Shown: piece by piece, positions 37,305-46,380 of the stretch | Position numbering within the stretch: the stretch's first letter is position 1 | How the letters are laid out: the number at the start of each line of letters is the position of its first letter | Origin: Chlamydiae bacterium Ga0074140 | Lineage (GTDB): Bacteria > Chlamydiota > Chlamydiia > Chlamydiales > Rhabdochlamydiaceae | DNA: 64,000 nt | Direction of reading: 5' to 3' | NCBI GenBank assembly: GCA_001464115.1 | Contig: LNES01000006.1 | Span: forward strand, 124,001 to 188,000 | The notes under the pieces: model-generated | The model's database searches: none | What the model was told of the DNA's origin: nothing | Seen by the model: only the letters and a program-made list of their open reading frames with translations | Program-made: the position numbers and the translations under genes

Positions 37305-38087
37305 ATGCCATTTCAACTCGCGCTTATTACTGGAGCAAGCTCCGGCCTTGGAAAAACTCTCGCTCACCTTCTCGCCGAGAAGAAGATTCCTCTTTTTCTT
37401 ACCGCACGCGACCCCGCACGTTTGGAAAAGGTAAAAGCTGAGTTGTCGGAAAAAGTTCCCGTTTTCACCCACGAGTGTGATTTGGGCGATTGTAAAAAGC
37501 GCAAGAGTCTCATCCCGCTTATTCATCAAAAAACACCCGATCTCATCATCAATTGCGCAGGCTTTGGCCTCTATGGTCCCTGCTTAGATCACCCAACTGA
37601 AGAGTCGCTCTCCATGATTGAAGTGGATGTGAGCGCGCTTACCGAGATCACCATCGAAGCTGCTCGCGCATTAGAGGCGCAGAATAGAAAAGGGACGATT
37701 CTAAATGTCTCCTCCGCTGCCGCCTTTTTCTCCTACCCCACGTTTGCAATCTATGCAGCCACAAAAGGCTACGTGAAGCAGTTTTCTGAAGCGATGGATG
37801 TGGAAGTAAAGCCCAAAGGGATTCGGGTTCTTTGCGCATGCCCCGGACAGATCCGCACAGATTTCCGCCGACGCGCCGCGAAAGACTATCCGCAGCAAGA
37901 TGAGCATCAAAGCATGTCGGTGGAGAGTTCTGCGCACAATATCTGGAAGCAGATCGAATCTGGAAAGAGTGTTTATATCTTCGATTGGCGCTATCGCATG
38001 ATGGTCTTTCTCTCTCGCCTTTTTCCCAAAAAGCTAGTCCATCAAGCTCTCAAAAAGAGCATCGAAAATCGCTATTCGAAGACCTAA
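37305..38087 (+). CDS. Short-chain dehydrogenase/reductase
   Basis: The 260-residue protein is a classical SDR: TGASSGLG cofactor loop (9-16), NCAGFG (about 85), catalytic Ser in NVSSAA and YAATK (Tyr and Lys of the active site). The R-rich stretch TARDPARLEK after strand 2 favours NADP. Substrate unknown. It starts 15 bp after the DUF2063 gene and could be part of that operon, but it may as well be an unrelated lipid or ketone reductase. Confidence 0.88.
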   Translation: MPFQLALITGASSGLGKTLAHLLAEKKIPLFLTARDPARLEKVKAELSEKVPVFTHECDLGDCKKRKSLIPLIHQKTPDLIINCAGFGLYGPCLDHPTEESLSMIEVDVSALTEITIEAARALEAQNRKGTILNVSSAAAFFSYPTFAIYAATKGYVKQFSEAMDVEVKPKGIRVLCACPGQIRTDFRRRAAKDYPQQDEHQSMSVESSAHNIWKQIESGKSVYIFDWRYRMMVFLSRLFPKKLVHQALKKSIENRYSKT

Positions 38088-38110
38088 TATAGAAAACTGT
38101 CTACTGCGTT

Positions 38111-40201
38111 TTACACTTTTGAGGGATATTTAATGCGGCTATGATTAGCCACGATGAGTGAGTGGGCCATCGACTTTTTGACGCGCTCAAGCTCTTCAAA
38201 GGTGAGTTGGCACTGTTGAAGTTGGCCCTCTTGGATCTTCTCCTCGACAAGGCGATCGATCATGACGGCGATGCACTCTTCGGTCACCTCTTCTAGAGAG
38301 CGAGAGGTCGCTTCAACCGTATCGGCGATCATGATGATCGCAGACTCTTTTGTTTGAGGTTTGGGTCCCGCGTAGCGGAATTTTTTCTCATCGATCTCTT
38401 GTCGATTCTCTCCAAGCTCCTCTAACTCTTTCGCGTAGAAGTAGTAGACAAGTTGTGTGCCGTGATGCTCGCGAATGACATCGATAAATTGCTGTGGAAG
38501 GCGATGTTTTCTTGCGAGTCTCTCTCCTTCTGTGACATGCGCAATGATCACCTGCGCCGATTCAACAGGCGTGAGGAGCTGGTGCATGTTAAAACCGCTC
38601 AGTTGATTCTCGAGAAAGTAGTGAGGGTTTAACAGCTTGCCTACATCATGGTAGAGAGCACTTACGCGGCAGAAAAGGCCATTGGCGCCAATCGAACGTG
38701 CGGCCGACTCAGCAAGACTTCCTACCACGAGACTATGCTGGTATGTTCCCGGTGCTTCTACACTCAATTTGCGCAGCAGTGGATGGTGAGGATCCATATA
38801 CTCGACAAGCGCCATATCAGTGATCATCGGGAAGAGGGACTCGGCAACCGTGAGCAGTCCAACTGCACTTGCAGCCGTTAAGAAAAGAAAGACAAAGCTC
38901 GTTAGCAGCTCAAAGGCGACCACCTGACCCTGCATCGTGTGATCCCAGAGGTGGAAAGCTACAGAGATCGCAACGGTCGTTAAAAAAATCTTCCCACAGA
39001 TCGCAAAGACTTCCCGCTTTTTGTAGAGCTTAGAACCCCAAAGAAGCGCGACGAAGGATGCAAGGATGTTAAAGATAAAAATTCTAACCTGATCCCCCCC
39101 AGTCGAAAGAGCAAACGCAACCGCAAGACCAAGAGAACCAAACAGAGCAACTTCCCATCCGATTAGAATCGACAAAAGGATAGTTGCAAAAGGGAGCACA
39201 AGGGGATAGGGAGTGAAATCGGCAAAGATCTGCCCTGCAAAAAGAAAGTACTCCTGCAATTTAAAAAAGAGAAACGAAAGAATTACAATTCCCACGATCA
39301 TGGAAAGCTGTTGGACATTGGCGTAGACTTTGGGGTGACGGGTCCGGAGAAATGTAGCGGCAGCAATTGTAATAATAGACCCCATAAGACAGGTCCCCAA
39401 AAGAGAAAAGGGGTGCCAATGATCTCTCTCTTTTCCGAGAGCGCGCGTCATTGCATTGAACATCGCCACATGACGATGGGTCACCTTCTCACCTGGAGAG
39501 ATGATGTGTGTTCCAGCGCGAACCCTTGTCACTTTTTCGGGGATGGCTTCTTCAATACTTTTTCTGAAGCTTCTCTCAACAATGGAATCCTCTTCCAGCT
39601 GCCAAGGCACTTCGGCAAAAAAGGAGAGAAGATAGTCTAAGCCCTCTCCCTTGAGCCCCACTTTTGTTTGCAAGTTCTCTTTGAGATGGATCCAGAAAGG
39701 TTCAGGTAACTTACCCTCTTGGGCGATCAGTGTGAGAAAGAGATCGCTCTCATCCGGCATGAGAGGTTTGACCCGATGAAGTGTCCGTGCGTCGGTATGG
39801 CGCGCTTGGGTAAGTGCCGCCTCGATCTGCTCTAACCCTCTCACGATTTTTTCGAACGAGATTTCGGGGAAAGAGCGTCGCCAATCTTCGGCCGTTTTAA
39901 GCTGATCTTCAACCTCATTGCGCCGCTTTCGAACCTCTTCCACTTGGGTGGAGTAGATAGCCCCAATATCTCTTGCAGCTTCGCGACGAAGAAGTTGTGT
40001 AGCCTCTTCGTCCATGAATTTAAAGTCGATTTGACTGGTGATGAAACGCGTGGCTGTGGTGCCAACCTCTAGGACCTGAGTGGATTCTTTACGAAAGTGG
40101 AGGAAAAAAGAGATGGCAACGAGAAATAGCAGACCGAGAAAGGCACGCCAGCCTCTACCCCCGTTCCTTCTTTTACCATCCTGATCAGAATAGCTTTCCA
40201 T
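38111..40201 (-). CDS. 7TM-HD family phosphohydrolase (PgpH-like, probable cyclic-di-AMP phosphodiesterase)
   Basis: The 696-residue protein has an N-terminal membrane helix (about 18-36), a long extracytoplasmic 7TMR-HDED domain, seven membrane helices (about 270-470) and a cytosolic HD domain (TYQHSLVVGSLAESAARSIGANGLFCRVSALYHDVGKL, about 490-525, then HVTEGERLARKHRLPQQFIDVIREHHGTQ). In Gram-positives PgpH hydrolyses c-di-AMP. Chlamydiae make c-di-AMP, so the same role is likely. Confidence 0.9.
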   Translation of the reverse strand: MESYSDQDGKRRNGGRGWRAFLGLLFLVAISFFLHFRKESTQVLEVGTTATRFITSQIDFKFMDEEATQLLRREAARDIGAIYSTQVEEVRKRRNEVEDQLKTAEDWRRSFPEISFEKIVRGLEQIEAALTQARHTDARTLHRVKPLMPDESDLFLTLIAQEGKLPEPFWIHLKENLQTKVGLKGEGLDYLLSFFAEVPWQLEEDSIVERSFRKSIEEAIPEKVTRVRAGTHIISPGEKVTHRHVAMFNAMTRALGKERDHWHPFSLLGTCLMGSIITIAAATFLRTRHPKVYANVQQLSMIVGIVILSFLFFKLQEYFLFAGQIFADFTPYPLVLPFATILLSILIGWEVALFGSLGLAVAFALSTGGDQVRIFIFNILASFVALLWGSKLYKKREVFAICGKIFLTTVAISVAFHLWDHTMQGQVVAFELLTSFVFLFLTAASAVGLLTVAESLFPMITDMALVEYMDPHHPLLRKLSVEAPGTYQHSLVVGSLAESAARSIGANGLFCRVSALYHDVGKLLNPHYFLENQLSGFNMHQLLTPVESAQVIIAHVTEGERLARKHRLPQQFIDVIREHHGTQLVYYFYAKELEELGENRQEIDEKKFRYAGPKPQTKESAIIMIADTVEATSRSLEEVTEECIAVMIDRLVEEKIQEGQLQQCQLTFEELERVKKSMAHSLIVANHSRIKYPSKV

Positions 40202-40301
40202 AACTCAATACCCCCCATACTATCACTCCCCCCTTTATTCTTCTCCCCCTCAAAATAAAATTAATTTTTAACTTCTCATGCCTTCCTGTTCCCTGAATAA
40301 A

Positions 40302-40897
40302 AAATAGACATGCCGGGTGACACGGCACTGCGTGTCCGTGTCCCCACTGCTCCGCAAAGTTGGAGTGCTCCCAGCACTCCAACTGGTCTCCGCAGCCCCC
40401 CTTGAGCTGCACCTGGCTTTGAAGAACATGCGCGTTACGAAGAACGCGCATTATCGCGTGCTCGGAAGCGAGGTGTGCCAAGCACTACCCCGCGACGCCT
40501 TCGGCGTTCCTGTGCCGCGATTCTTCTGTGCCATCTGCAGCCGCCGGCTGCGACAAGCACTTCCTCCCCACTCCTTCGTCGCGGGGCCCCTTCCGTGTCA
40601 TGTCGCAGTACGAGGTTAGCCCCCTCAATACCGCTTTCGGACTCTTTACCTGGCACTGCGAGACGACGTGAGAAAGGGGACCCCGCGCTGAGACGTTAGT
40701 CCCGCGGGGAGACGAGCGCGCGAGTAGCCCGACGACTCAGGTCGCACAGAAAAATCACACCGCAGGAGAGCGGAGCGAGCGGGGTAGTGCTTTGCACACC
40801 TCGCCTCCGAGGACGGGATTTTTCAAAGCGAAGTGAGGCGCAAGGGGGTCGCAGGGGACGCAGACACGTAGTGCTGTGTCACCCGACATGTCTATTT
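40302..40897. repeat. 596-bp non-coding fold-back element with terminal inverted repeats
   Basis: The ends AATAGACATGCCGGGTGAC (40302) and GTCACCCGACATGTCTATT (40879-40897) are near-perfect inverted repeats, continuing inside as CACGGCACTGCGTGTC / GACACGTAGTGCTGTG. Large internal arms pair too: 40461-40493 with 40779-40811 (33 bases, two mismatches), extending through a GATTCTTCTGTGCC-type stretch. Smaller hairpins (GTTGGAGTGC/GCACTCCAAC at about 40370) sit between. It is visibly more G/C-rich than its flanks and has no credible gene. The rest of the 784-bp spacer 40202-40985 holds only A/T-rich sequence and a weak promoter. Confidence 0.85.
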
Positions 40898-40948
40898 ATC
40901 TTCCTTTACTCTTGTTTATAAAAATGTCTAGTAGGGAGCATATCTTCA

Positions 40949-40978
40949 TTGAAGCCAATCCCATGCAGGGCTTATATT
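40949..40978 (+). promoter_or_regulatory. Possible promoter for dnaX
   Basis: TTGAAG at 40949-40954 and TATATT at 40973-40978 with an 18-base spacer. The dnaX ATG (40986) is only 8 bases past the -10 box, so use of this promoter would give an almost leaderless message. Confidence 0.35.
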
Positions 40979-40985
40979 TTTCTAT

Positions 40986-42659
40986 ATGGAAGAGAAGCAA
41001 AAATATGTCGTGATTGCACGGAAATTCAGACCTCAGACGTTCGAGGCAATTGTCGGGCAAGAGCATATCGTTACAACCCTCAAAAATGCCCTACGTTTCC
41101 GGCGTCTGGCTCATGCATACCTCTTTTGCGGGCTGCGCGGCACAGGCAAAACCACACTGGCGCGCCTTTTTGCAAAAGCGCTTAACTGCCAAAAACTTAC
41201 TGAGGCTTTTGAGCCCTGCAACCAGTGCACTTCATGCGTAGAGATCAGCAGTGGGAGATCTCTTGATGTTTTGGAGATCGATGGCGCCTCCAATCGCGGC
41301 ATCGATGATATTCGAGAGATCAATGAGACCGTAGGCTACGCCCCCTCTTCAGGAAAATATAAAATTTACATCATCGACGAAGTGCACATGCTCACAAAAG
41401 AGGCATTCAACGCACTTTTGAAAACCCTCGAAGAACCCCCTTCTCAAGTTAAATTTTTCTTTGCTACGACGGAACCGCATAAAGTCCCTTCTACCATCAC
41501 CAGTCGCTGCCAACGCTTCGAGCTCGGCCGCATCCCAGAACAGCAGTGCGTAAGCAAGCTTTCAGCCATTGCTAAGCAGCTCAAGATAGACGTACAGGAA
41601 GAGGCTCTCTATCTGATCGCTGCTCGTTCAGAAGGCTCGCTTCGTGATGCAGAGTCCCTCCTCGATCAACTGAGCTGCTCGACGGATGGAACCTTGACAG
41701 AAGAGAAGGTTGCAGAACATTTAGGCCTGACTCCAAAAAGCTCATTTTTTGCTTTGGATGAAGCGATCGCTGCCCAAGACCACTCTTTTGCTTTTCGTCT
41801 TGCTGATCAACTCTTCAATGCGGGTCGTGATCTCGCCAGTTTTGTCGAGGGACTTCTAGATCATTTCCGCCTTCTTCTCCTGATCACGTTGCAACAAAAA
41901 CTTCCCCATCTCTCTGAAAATGATCGTCAGATGTACGCGACTTCTGCAAAGAATTACACGAAAGAGCAGTGTCTCTACATCCTCGATTTTTTGATGGAAC
42001 AGTGGGAGAGTTTTTCAAAGACTTCACTCAAACGCATCACCCTCGAAATGATTCTGCTCCACCTCTTGCAAAGCCGTGGGCGCGTTCCTCTTGAGGCTGT
42101 TGTTCAGCGTTTGATCGATCTGGAAAAAAGTTTAGGGATCGAAGTAAAATCTATCGAGCCTCCTGCAAAATTGCAAACCAAAGCAGAAGAACCGATCAAG
42201 CCCATCGTCCAAGAGAAAAGCGAGACCGTTTCACTTCCCTCGCCCCCGATAGTATTAGACACCCCTCCTGTTGAGAAGATCGCCGAGCCCAAAAAGCAGG
42301 AAGAAAAAAAAGTTCGTGGCACCTATCTCGATAGATTGCCAAGCGAAGTTGCATACCACGCACAGGAAGATTTAGCGAATTTTGGCTCTGCAAGACTAAG
42401 CCAAATCGAAGCGAAGCAGGCCGAACGAGAAGTTCATAGTAAAACTATGACTGACGAGGAGGATCGATTTGGCAAAGTCGCAGCCAGCCAAAATTCACTA
42501 AACCCGACGGAGCGCGGTATAGAAGAGCCAATTAAAGTCGTTCCCAAACAGGAAGAAAAAGCACCGGTTGCAGATCCTCTGCACCTTGCTAAGCTGGAAA
42601 CACTTTTGCGCTTTGCAGCTGTTGAACTTGAAGGAAAATTAGGAGGAAAAAATGGGTAG
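40986..42659 (+). CDS. dnaX: DNA polymerase III subunit gamma/tau
   Basis: The clamp-loader ATPase. Walker A GLRGTGKTTLARLFAKALNC starts near residue 47, a zinc module C-x8/9-C-x2-C-x2-C follows (EAFEPCNQCTSC), Walker B is IYIIDEVHMLT and the SRC motif is TITSRCQRFE. Residues about 400-557 form a charged, low-complexity tail that would be tau-specific. 557 residues is within the usual range. It is followed by ybaB with an 8-bp overlap, the standard pairing. Confidence 0.94.
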   Translation: MEEKQKYVVIARKFRPQTFEAIVGQEHIVTTLKNALRFRRLAHAYLFCGLRGTGKTTLARLFAKALNCQKLTEAFEPCNQCTSCVEISSGRSLDVLEIDGASNRGIDDIREINETVGYAPSSGKYKIYIIDEVHMLTKEAFNALLKTLEEPPSQVKFFFATTEPHKVPSTITSRCQRFELGRIPEQQCVSKLSAIAKQLKIDVQEEALYLIAARSEGSLRDAESLLDQLSCSTDGTLTEEKVAEHLGLTPKSSFFALDEAIAAQDHSFAFRLADQLFNAGRDLASFVEGLLDHFRLLLLITLQQKLPHLSENDRQMYATSAKNYTKEQCLYILDFLMEQWESFSKTSLKRITLEMILLHLLQSRGRVPLEAVVQRLIDLEKSLGIEVKSIEPPAKLQTKAEEPIKPIVQEKSETVSLPSPPIVLDTPPVEKIAEPKKQEEKKVRGTYLDRLPSEVAYHAQEDLANFGSARLSQIEAKQAEREVHSKTMTDEEDRFGKVAASQNSLNPTERGIEEPIKVVPKQEEKAPVADPLHLAKLETLLRFAAVELEGKLGGKNG

Positions 42660-42945
42660 TGGATTTTCAAAGATGAAAAAACAAGCGCGTCTCATGGAAG
42701 AGCAGTTTGGGAAGATGCGCGAAGAAATGAAGCAGAAATCCGTTTCAGGATCTGCAGGAAACGGTCTTGTGACATTGACATTGAATGGTGAAAAGGAACT
42801 CCAACAGATCCAGATCCGCCCCGAATGTATCGACCCTAATGACCTCGAAGGCCTACAAGATCTCATCAAAGCCGCCTTCCAAGACGCTTACAAAAAAATC
42901 GAAAGTGAAGGCTCAGCACTTCCCTCCCTCCCTTTCAGCTTTTAA
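42652..42945 (+). CDS. ybaB: YbaB/EbfC family nucleoid-associated protein
   Basis: The 97-residue protein has the family layout: a coiled N-terminal helix (FSKMKKQARLMEEQFGKMREEMKQK), then GSAGNGLVTLTLNGEKELQQIQI and a helix beginning DLEGLQDLIKAAFQDAYKK. It binds DNA as a dimer. The overlap with dnaX is conserved across many bacteria. Confidence 0.93.
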   Translation: MGSGFSKMKKQARLMEEQFGKMREEMKQKSVSGSAGNGLVTLTLNGEKELQQIQIRPECIDPNDLEGLQDLIKAAFQDAYKKIESEGSALPSLPFSF

Positions 42946-42951
42946 CAACCA

Positions 42952-42987
42952 TTTGGAGTGCAATGACTGGTCACCGCACTCCAAAAA
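42952..42987. repeat. Short palindromic repeat, family A
   Basis: TTTGGAGTGC at 42953 pairs with GCACTCCAAA at 42977-42986 around a 14-base loop. It fills the spacer between the convergent ybaB and ptsI genes and could hinder read-through on either side. Confidence 0.75.
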
Positions 42988-42992
42988 AACTT

Positions 42993-44723
42993 TCACTCAA
43001 CGTTTGTGGTGAGGGCTTTTGTGACCTCGGCTGAGGTCTTCAGTTTCAATATCCTAGTTGCCAACTTTTTTGCATCGTCGAGCCTGGTTGAACGGATCAC
43101 CTTTTTCACTAGGGGAATATAGCGCGGTGCGCAAGAAAATCCCTCGACTCCTAGACCGAGAAGAAGGGGGATAAAGAAGGGAGATGCAGCGATCTCTCCA
43201 CAGATTGAAAAGAACCGATGGTATTTCTTTGCTTCATCTGTGGCCATTTTAATCATATGAATGATGCTTGGATGTGCGGGGAATGAGGATTCGCTCATGA
43301 GAGGACTGCTTCGGTCTACGCCTAGCGTATATTGGATTAGATCATTCGTTCCCATCGAAAGAAAATCACTCTCTTGGGCGAGAGTTCCGCTGATCATCAC
43401 AGCGGACGGTGTTTCTATCATGCATCCGATAAGAGGTTCTTCTCGATATTCTAATTTAGCAATTTTAAGCTCTTCCCTTACCTCTTCGATCAATTGTTTG
43501 GATTCTCGAAGCTCTTCGATCTGGGAAATAAGAGGGAGAAGGATGCGGATATCGGCATGAAAAGAGGCTCGCAGAATAGCACGTAGTTGCGTCTTGAAGA
43601 TCTCCTTGTATTTCAAAAGCAGTCTTATGCCGCGATAAGCTTCAAAATCCTTCTGAGAAAGCCCGAACTGTTGATAGTTTTTGTCGCCGCCGATGTCTAG
43701 AACGCGAATCACAACGGGGAGATCCCCTGCTCTTTCACCAAGTTCGCGATAGGCGCGATACTGCTCCTCTTCAGATTGAAAAAGAGCTGCGTTTTCCAAG
43801 AAGAGATATTCAGAGCGGAAAAGACCAATTCCTGCTGCCCCATGCTGGTGCATAAAACTGATCTCATCCATGCTCGAAATATTGGCAAGCACGCTGACGC
43901 AATGCCCATCCACAGTTTCAGCTTTTAAATGCCCCTCACTTTCAAGATGCTGGCGACGACTTTGTAGCTCCACTTTTTTCGCTTCATATTCTTCTATCGT
44001 GGCGGGAAGCGGATCGAGGATCACCATCCCCTTACTTCCGTCAATAATGACAAGCTTTGGAGAGCTTTCCAATACGGCAGAGATGTCGATGCTCGTAACA
44101 TAGGGAAGCCCTTTAGAGCGCGCGATGAGTGCGGCATGGGAATTTCCTCCCCCATGTTGTGAGACAAAACCACAGACGTGTGTCGTTGTCACAGCAGCCG
44201 TGTAGGATGGAGTGAGCTCGCTCGCAAAAATGATCGCATGTGCCGGCGTGGCTATTGTTTGTGGAGACTGCGGGCTCAGGTGGTTCAAAATGCGTTTGGA
44301 AAGATCTTTTACATCGACAAATCTCTGCCTGAAAAAAGAGTCCTTGACCTTGGAAAACTTCCTCTCAAACTCCTGGATCGCAGAGCGGAAAACCACCTCT
44401 GTGTTCCGTCTCATCTGTCTGATGCGCTCTTCCATGTGTGTCGTCATGAGCGGATCACAGAGCATCTGTAGGTGTGTGTCGATAATCGTCACAGCTTCAA
44501 AAGAGCCCTGGGTTTCTAAAGTCGACTGCAACTTTTTAAGATCTTCGCGGCTCGAAAAAAGGGCCTTGCGATAGCGAGAGATCTCCTGATCGATCTCTCC
44601 AACTCCAATAGAAAAATCAGGGATTACCTCATCTTCTGATGTTGAGAGAAAAAATGGATTTCCCAACGCGATCCCTTCACTTACGGGGGTGCCTTTGAGC
44701 CTGATCTCCTTCTTTGGTTCCAC
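42993..44723 (-). CDS. ptsI: PTS enzyme I (phosphoenolpyruvate-protein phosphotransferase)
   Basis: EI moves phosphate from PEP to HPr. The active histidine is near residue 195 in GGGNSHAALIAR. The PEP-binding domain has GIGLFRSEYLF, DIGGDKNYQQF, GCMIETPSAV and the active Cys in FFSICGEIAA. 576 residues is standard. No sugar-specific EII lies nearby; Chlamydia also keeps ptsH-ptsI without obvious sugar permeases here, suggesting a regulatory PTS. Confidence 0.94.
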   Translation of the reverse strand: MEPKKEIRLKGTPVSEGIALGNPFFLSTSEDEVIPDFSIGVGEIDQEISRYRKALFSSREDLKKLQSTLETQGSFEAVTIIDTHLQMLCDPLMTTHMEERIRQMRRNTEVVFRSAIQEFERKFSKVKDSFFRQRFVDVKDLSKRILNHLSPQSPQTIATPAHAIIFASELTPSYTAAVTTTHVCGFVSQHGGGNSHAALIARSKGLPYVTSIDISAVLESSPKLVIIDGSKGMVILDPLPATIEEYEAKKVELQSRRQHLESEGHLKAETVDGHCVSVLANISSMDEISFMHQHGAAGIGLFRSEYLFLENAALFQSEEEQYRAYRELGERAGDLPVVIRVLDIGGDKNYQQFGLSQKDFEAYRGIRLLLKYKEIFKTQLRAILRASFHADIRILLPLISQIEELRESKQLIEEVREELKIAKLEYREEPLIGCMIETPSAVMISGTLAQESDFLSMGTNDLIQYTLGVDRSSPLMSESSFPAHPSIIHMIKMATDEAKKYHRFFSICGEIAASPFFIPLLLGLGVEGFSCAPRYIPLVKKVIRSTRLDDAKKLATRILKLKTSAEVTKALTTNVE

Positions 44724-44990
44724 TTATTCTCCGAATTTATTCTCAAAGGCGAGCACGAGCTTTTCCATCGTCTCATTTGCATCTTCGCCTTCGACAGCAA
44801 TCGTGATCTGCGAGTTTTTGCTAGCGGCGAGCATAAGGATGCTCATGATGCTCCGTGCATTGATCGTCTCTTTTCGATAGGTAAATGAAACAGACGATCG
44901 ACTCGACTGAAGTAGCTTCGCGATCATCGTTGCCGGTCTCGTATGAAGGCCGAGCGGATTTCGAATTTTGACTTTTTGTGAAATTTTCAT
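44724..44990 (-). CDS. ptsH: Phosphocarrier protein HPr
   Basis: The 88-residue protein carries His16 in NPLGLHTRPA (the PEP-side phosphate acceptor) and Ser47 in NARSIMSIL, the equivalent of the HprK site. The stop and the ptsI start are directly adjacent, so both are co-translated. Confidence 0.95.
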   Translation of the reverse strand: MKISQKVKIRNPLGLHTRPATMIAKLLQSSRSSVSFTYRKETINARSIMSILMLAASKNSQITIAVEGEDANETMEKLVLAFENKFGE

Positions 44991-45108
44991 GTTATTTCTT
45001 TGTATTAAGGATTTTAAGAGGGAGGGCTGTTTTTTTCCAACCCCTCGATTCTTGTTCTTTCTTGTTTTTTAATTCTCTTTTGGGTTTGGATAGTGACGGG
45101 GAAAAATT

Positions 45109-46380
45109 ATGCCTATTGCAAGAGTTGTGATTGTTGGCGGGGGATTTGGCGGACTCAACGTCGCCAAAGATTTGAAGAAAGCCAACCTCGAGATCTTCGT
45201 CATCGACAGGATGAACCACCACCTGTTTCAACCGCTGCTTTATCAAGTTGCAACAGCCGCACTCTCTCCCGGTGATATCGCCACACCCATCCGTGAAATT
45301 TTCAGCAAGCAAGAAAATACGACCGTCATGATGGGCGAGATCGTATCCGTCGACAAAGAGCGCAAAGAGGTCATCTTTGCCAATGGAGATCACCTCGGTT
45401 TTGATTACCTCGTTCTTGCTGTCGGTGCCCGTCATTCCTACTTCGGCAATGATGCCTGGGAGCCATTCGCTCCAGGTCTTAAAACTGTTTCAGATGCACT
45501 CAGCATTCGCGAACAGGTACTCATCTCTTTCGAAAAGGCAGAGAGGATGGAGAGCGTTGAAGAGGCCTCAAAATTTCTCAACTTTGCCATTATCGGAGGT
45601 GGACCTACAGGTGTTGAGATGGCCGGAGCGATCGCTGAGATTGCGCACAAGGCTCTTTTTAAGAACTTCCGGCGCATCAAGCCAGAAAAATCCCGCATCT
45701 ACCTCATCGAAGCTCTTCCACATATCCTCCCCTCCTATCCAGAACATCTTTCTGAACATGCTAGACGTGATTTACAAGAGCTCGGCGTTACAGTCATGAC
45801 GGGCAAGAAGGTCGTGAATGTCACCAAAGAGGGCGTACAGATCGAAGATCAGTTCATCGAAGCCCGCAATATCATCTGGGCAGCAGGAAACCAAGCCTCA
45901 CCTCTTCTTAAAGCTCTGGATATTCCTCTCGACCGCGCAGGACGCGCGATTGTTGGCCCCGATCTCTCGATTCCTGGAAGTTCTGATATTTTCGTTATCG
46001 GAGATGCCGCACAAGTTTTAGGAAAAGATGGAAAACCCCTTCCTGGAATCGCACCTGTAGCGATTCAGCAGGCGCACTACCTCTCTAAGATCATCAAACG
46101 TGGGACCCCCCAAGCTGAAAGACGCGCTTTTAAGTATTTTGACAAAGGAAACATGGCCACCATTGGAAGATCTAGAGCTATCGCAATGATCGGAAAGCTG
46201 CGCTTCACCGGTTTTCTTGCGTGGGCCGCCTGGTGTTTTATCCACATCGTCTACCTGATCGGCTTTAGAAACCGCTTAGGCGTTATGATCGAATGGTTTT
46301 ACCACTTTCTCACAGGTGAAAGAGGCGTTCGGCTGATTTACAAAGCCCTTGATCCAGAACTTCCCTCCAAAAAGTCGTGA
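45109..46380 (+). CDS. ndh: Type II NADH dehydrogenase
   Basis: A single-polypeptide, non-pumping FAD enzyme that passes electrons from NADH to quinone. Two dinucleotide folds are visible: VIVGGGFGGLNVAKDL near residue 10 for FAD and GGGPTGVEMAGAIAE near 165 for NADH, plus DAAQVLG for the FAD tail. The C-terminal amphipathic/hydrophobic region (AWAAWCFIHIVYLIGFRNRLGVMIEW) anchors it to the membrane. 423 residues is typical. The 3' end overlaps comEC by 4 bp. Confidence 0.92.
   Translation: MPIARVVIVGGGFGGLNVAKDLKKANLEIFVIDRMNHHLFQPLLYQVATAALSPGDIATPIREIFSKQENTTVMMGEIVSVDKERKEVIFANGDHLGFDYLVLAVGARHSYFGNDAWEPFAPGLKTVSDALSIREQVLISFEKAERMESVEEASKFLNFAIIGGGPTGVEMAGAIAEIAHKALFKNFRRIKPEKSRIYLIEALPHILPSYPEHLSEHARRDLQELGVTVMTGKKVVNVTKEGVQIEDQFIEARNIIWAAGNQASPLLKALDIPLDRAGRAIVGPDLSIPGSSDIFVIGDAAQVLGKDGKPLPGIAPVAIQQAHYLSKIIKRGTPQAERRAFKYFDKGNMATIGRSRAIAMIGKLRFTGFLAWAAWCFIHIVYLIGFRNRLGVMIEWFYHFLTGERGVRLIYKALDPELPSKKS

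Noticed and set aside
40317..40699. Open frames of 74-100 codons on both strands inside the fold-back element
   Set aside because: They exist because the element is G/C-rich; they are Arg/Pro/Ser/Ala-heavy, have no ribosome-binding site and follow the palindrome symmetry.
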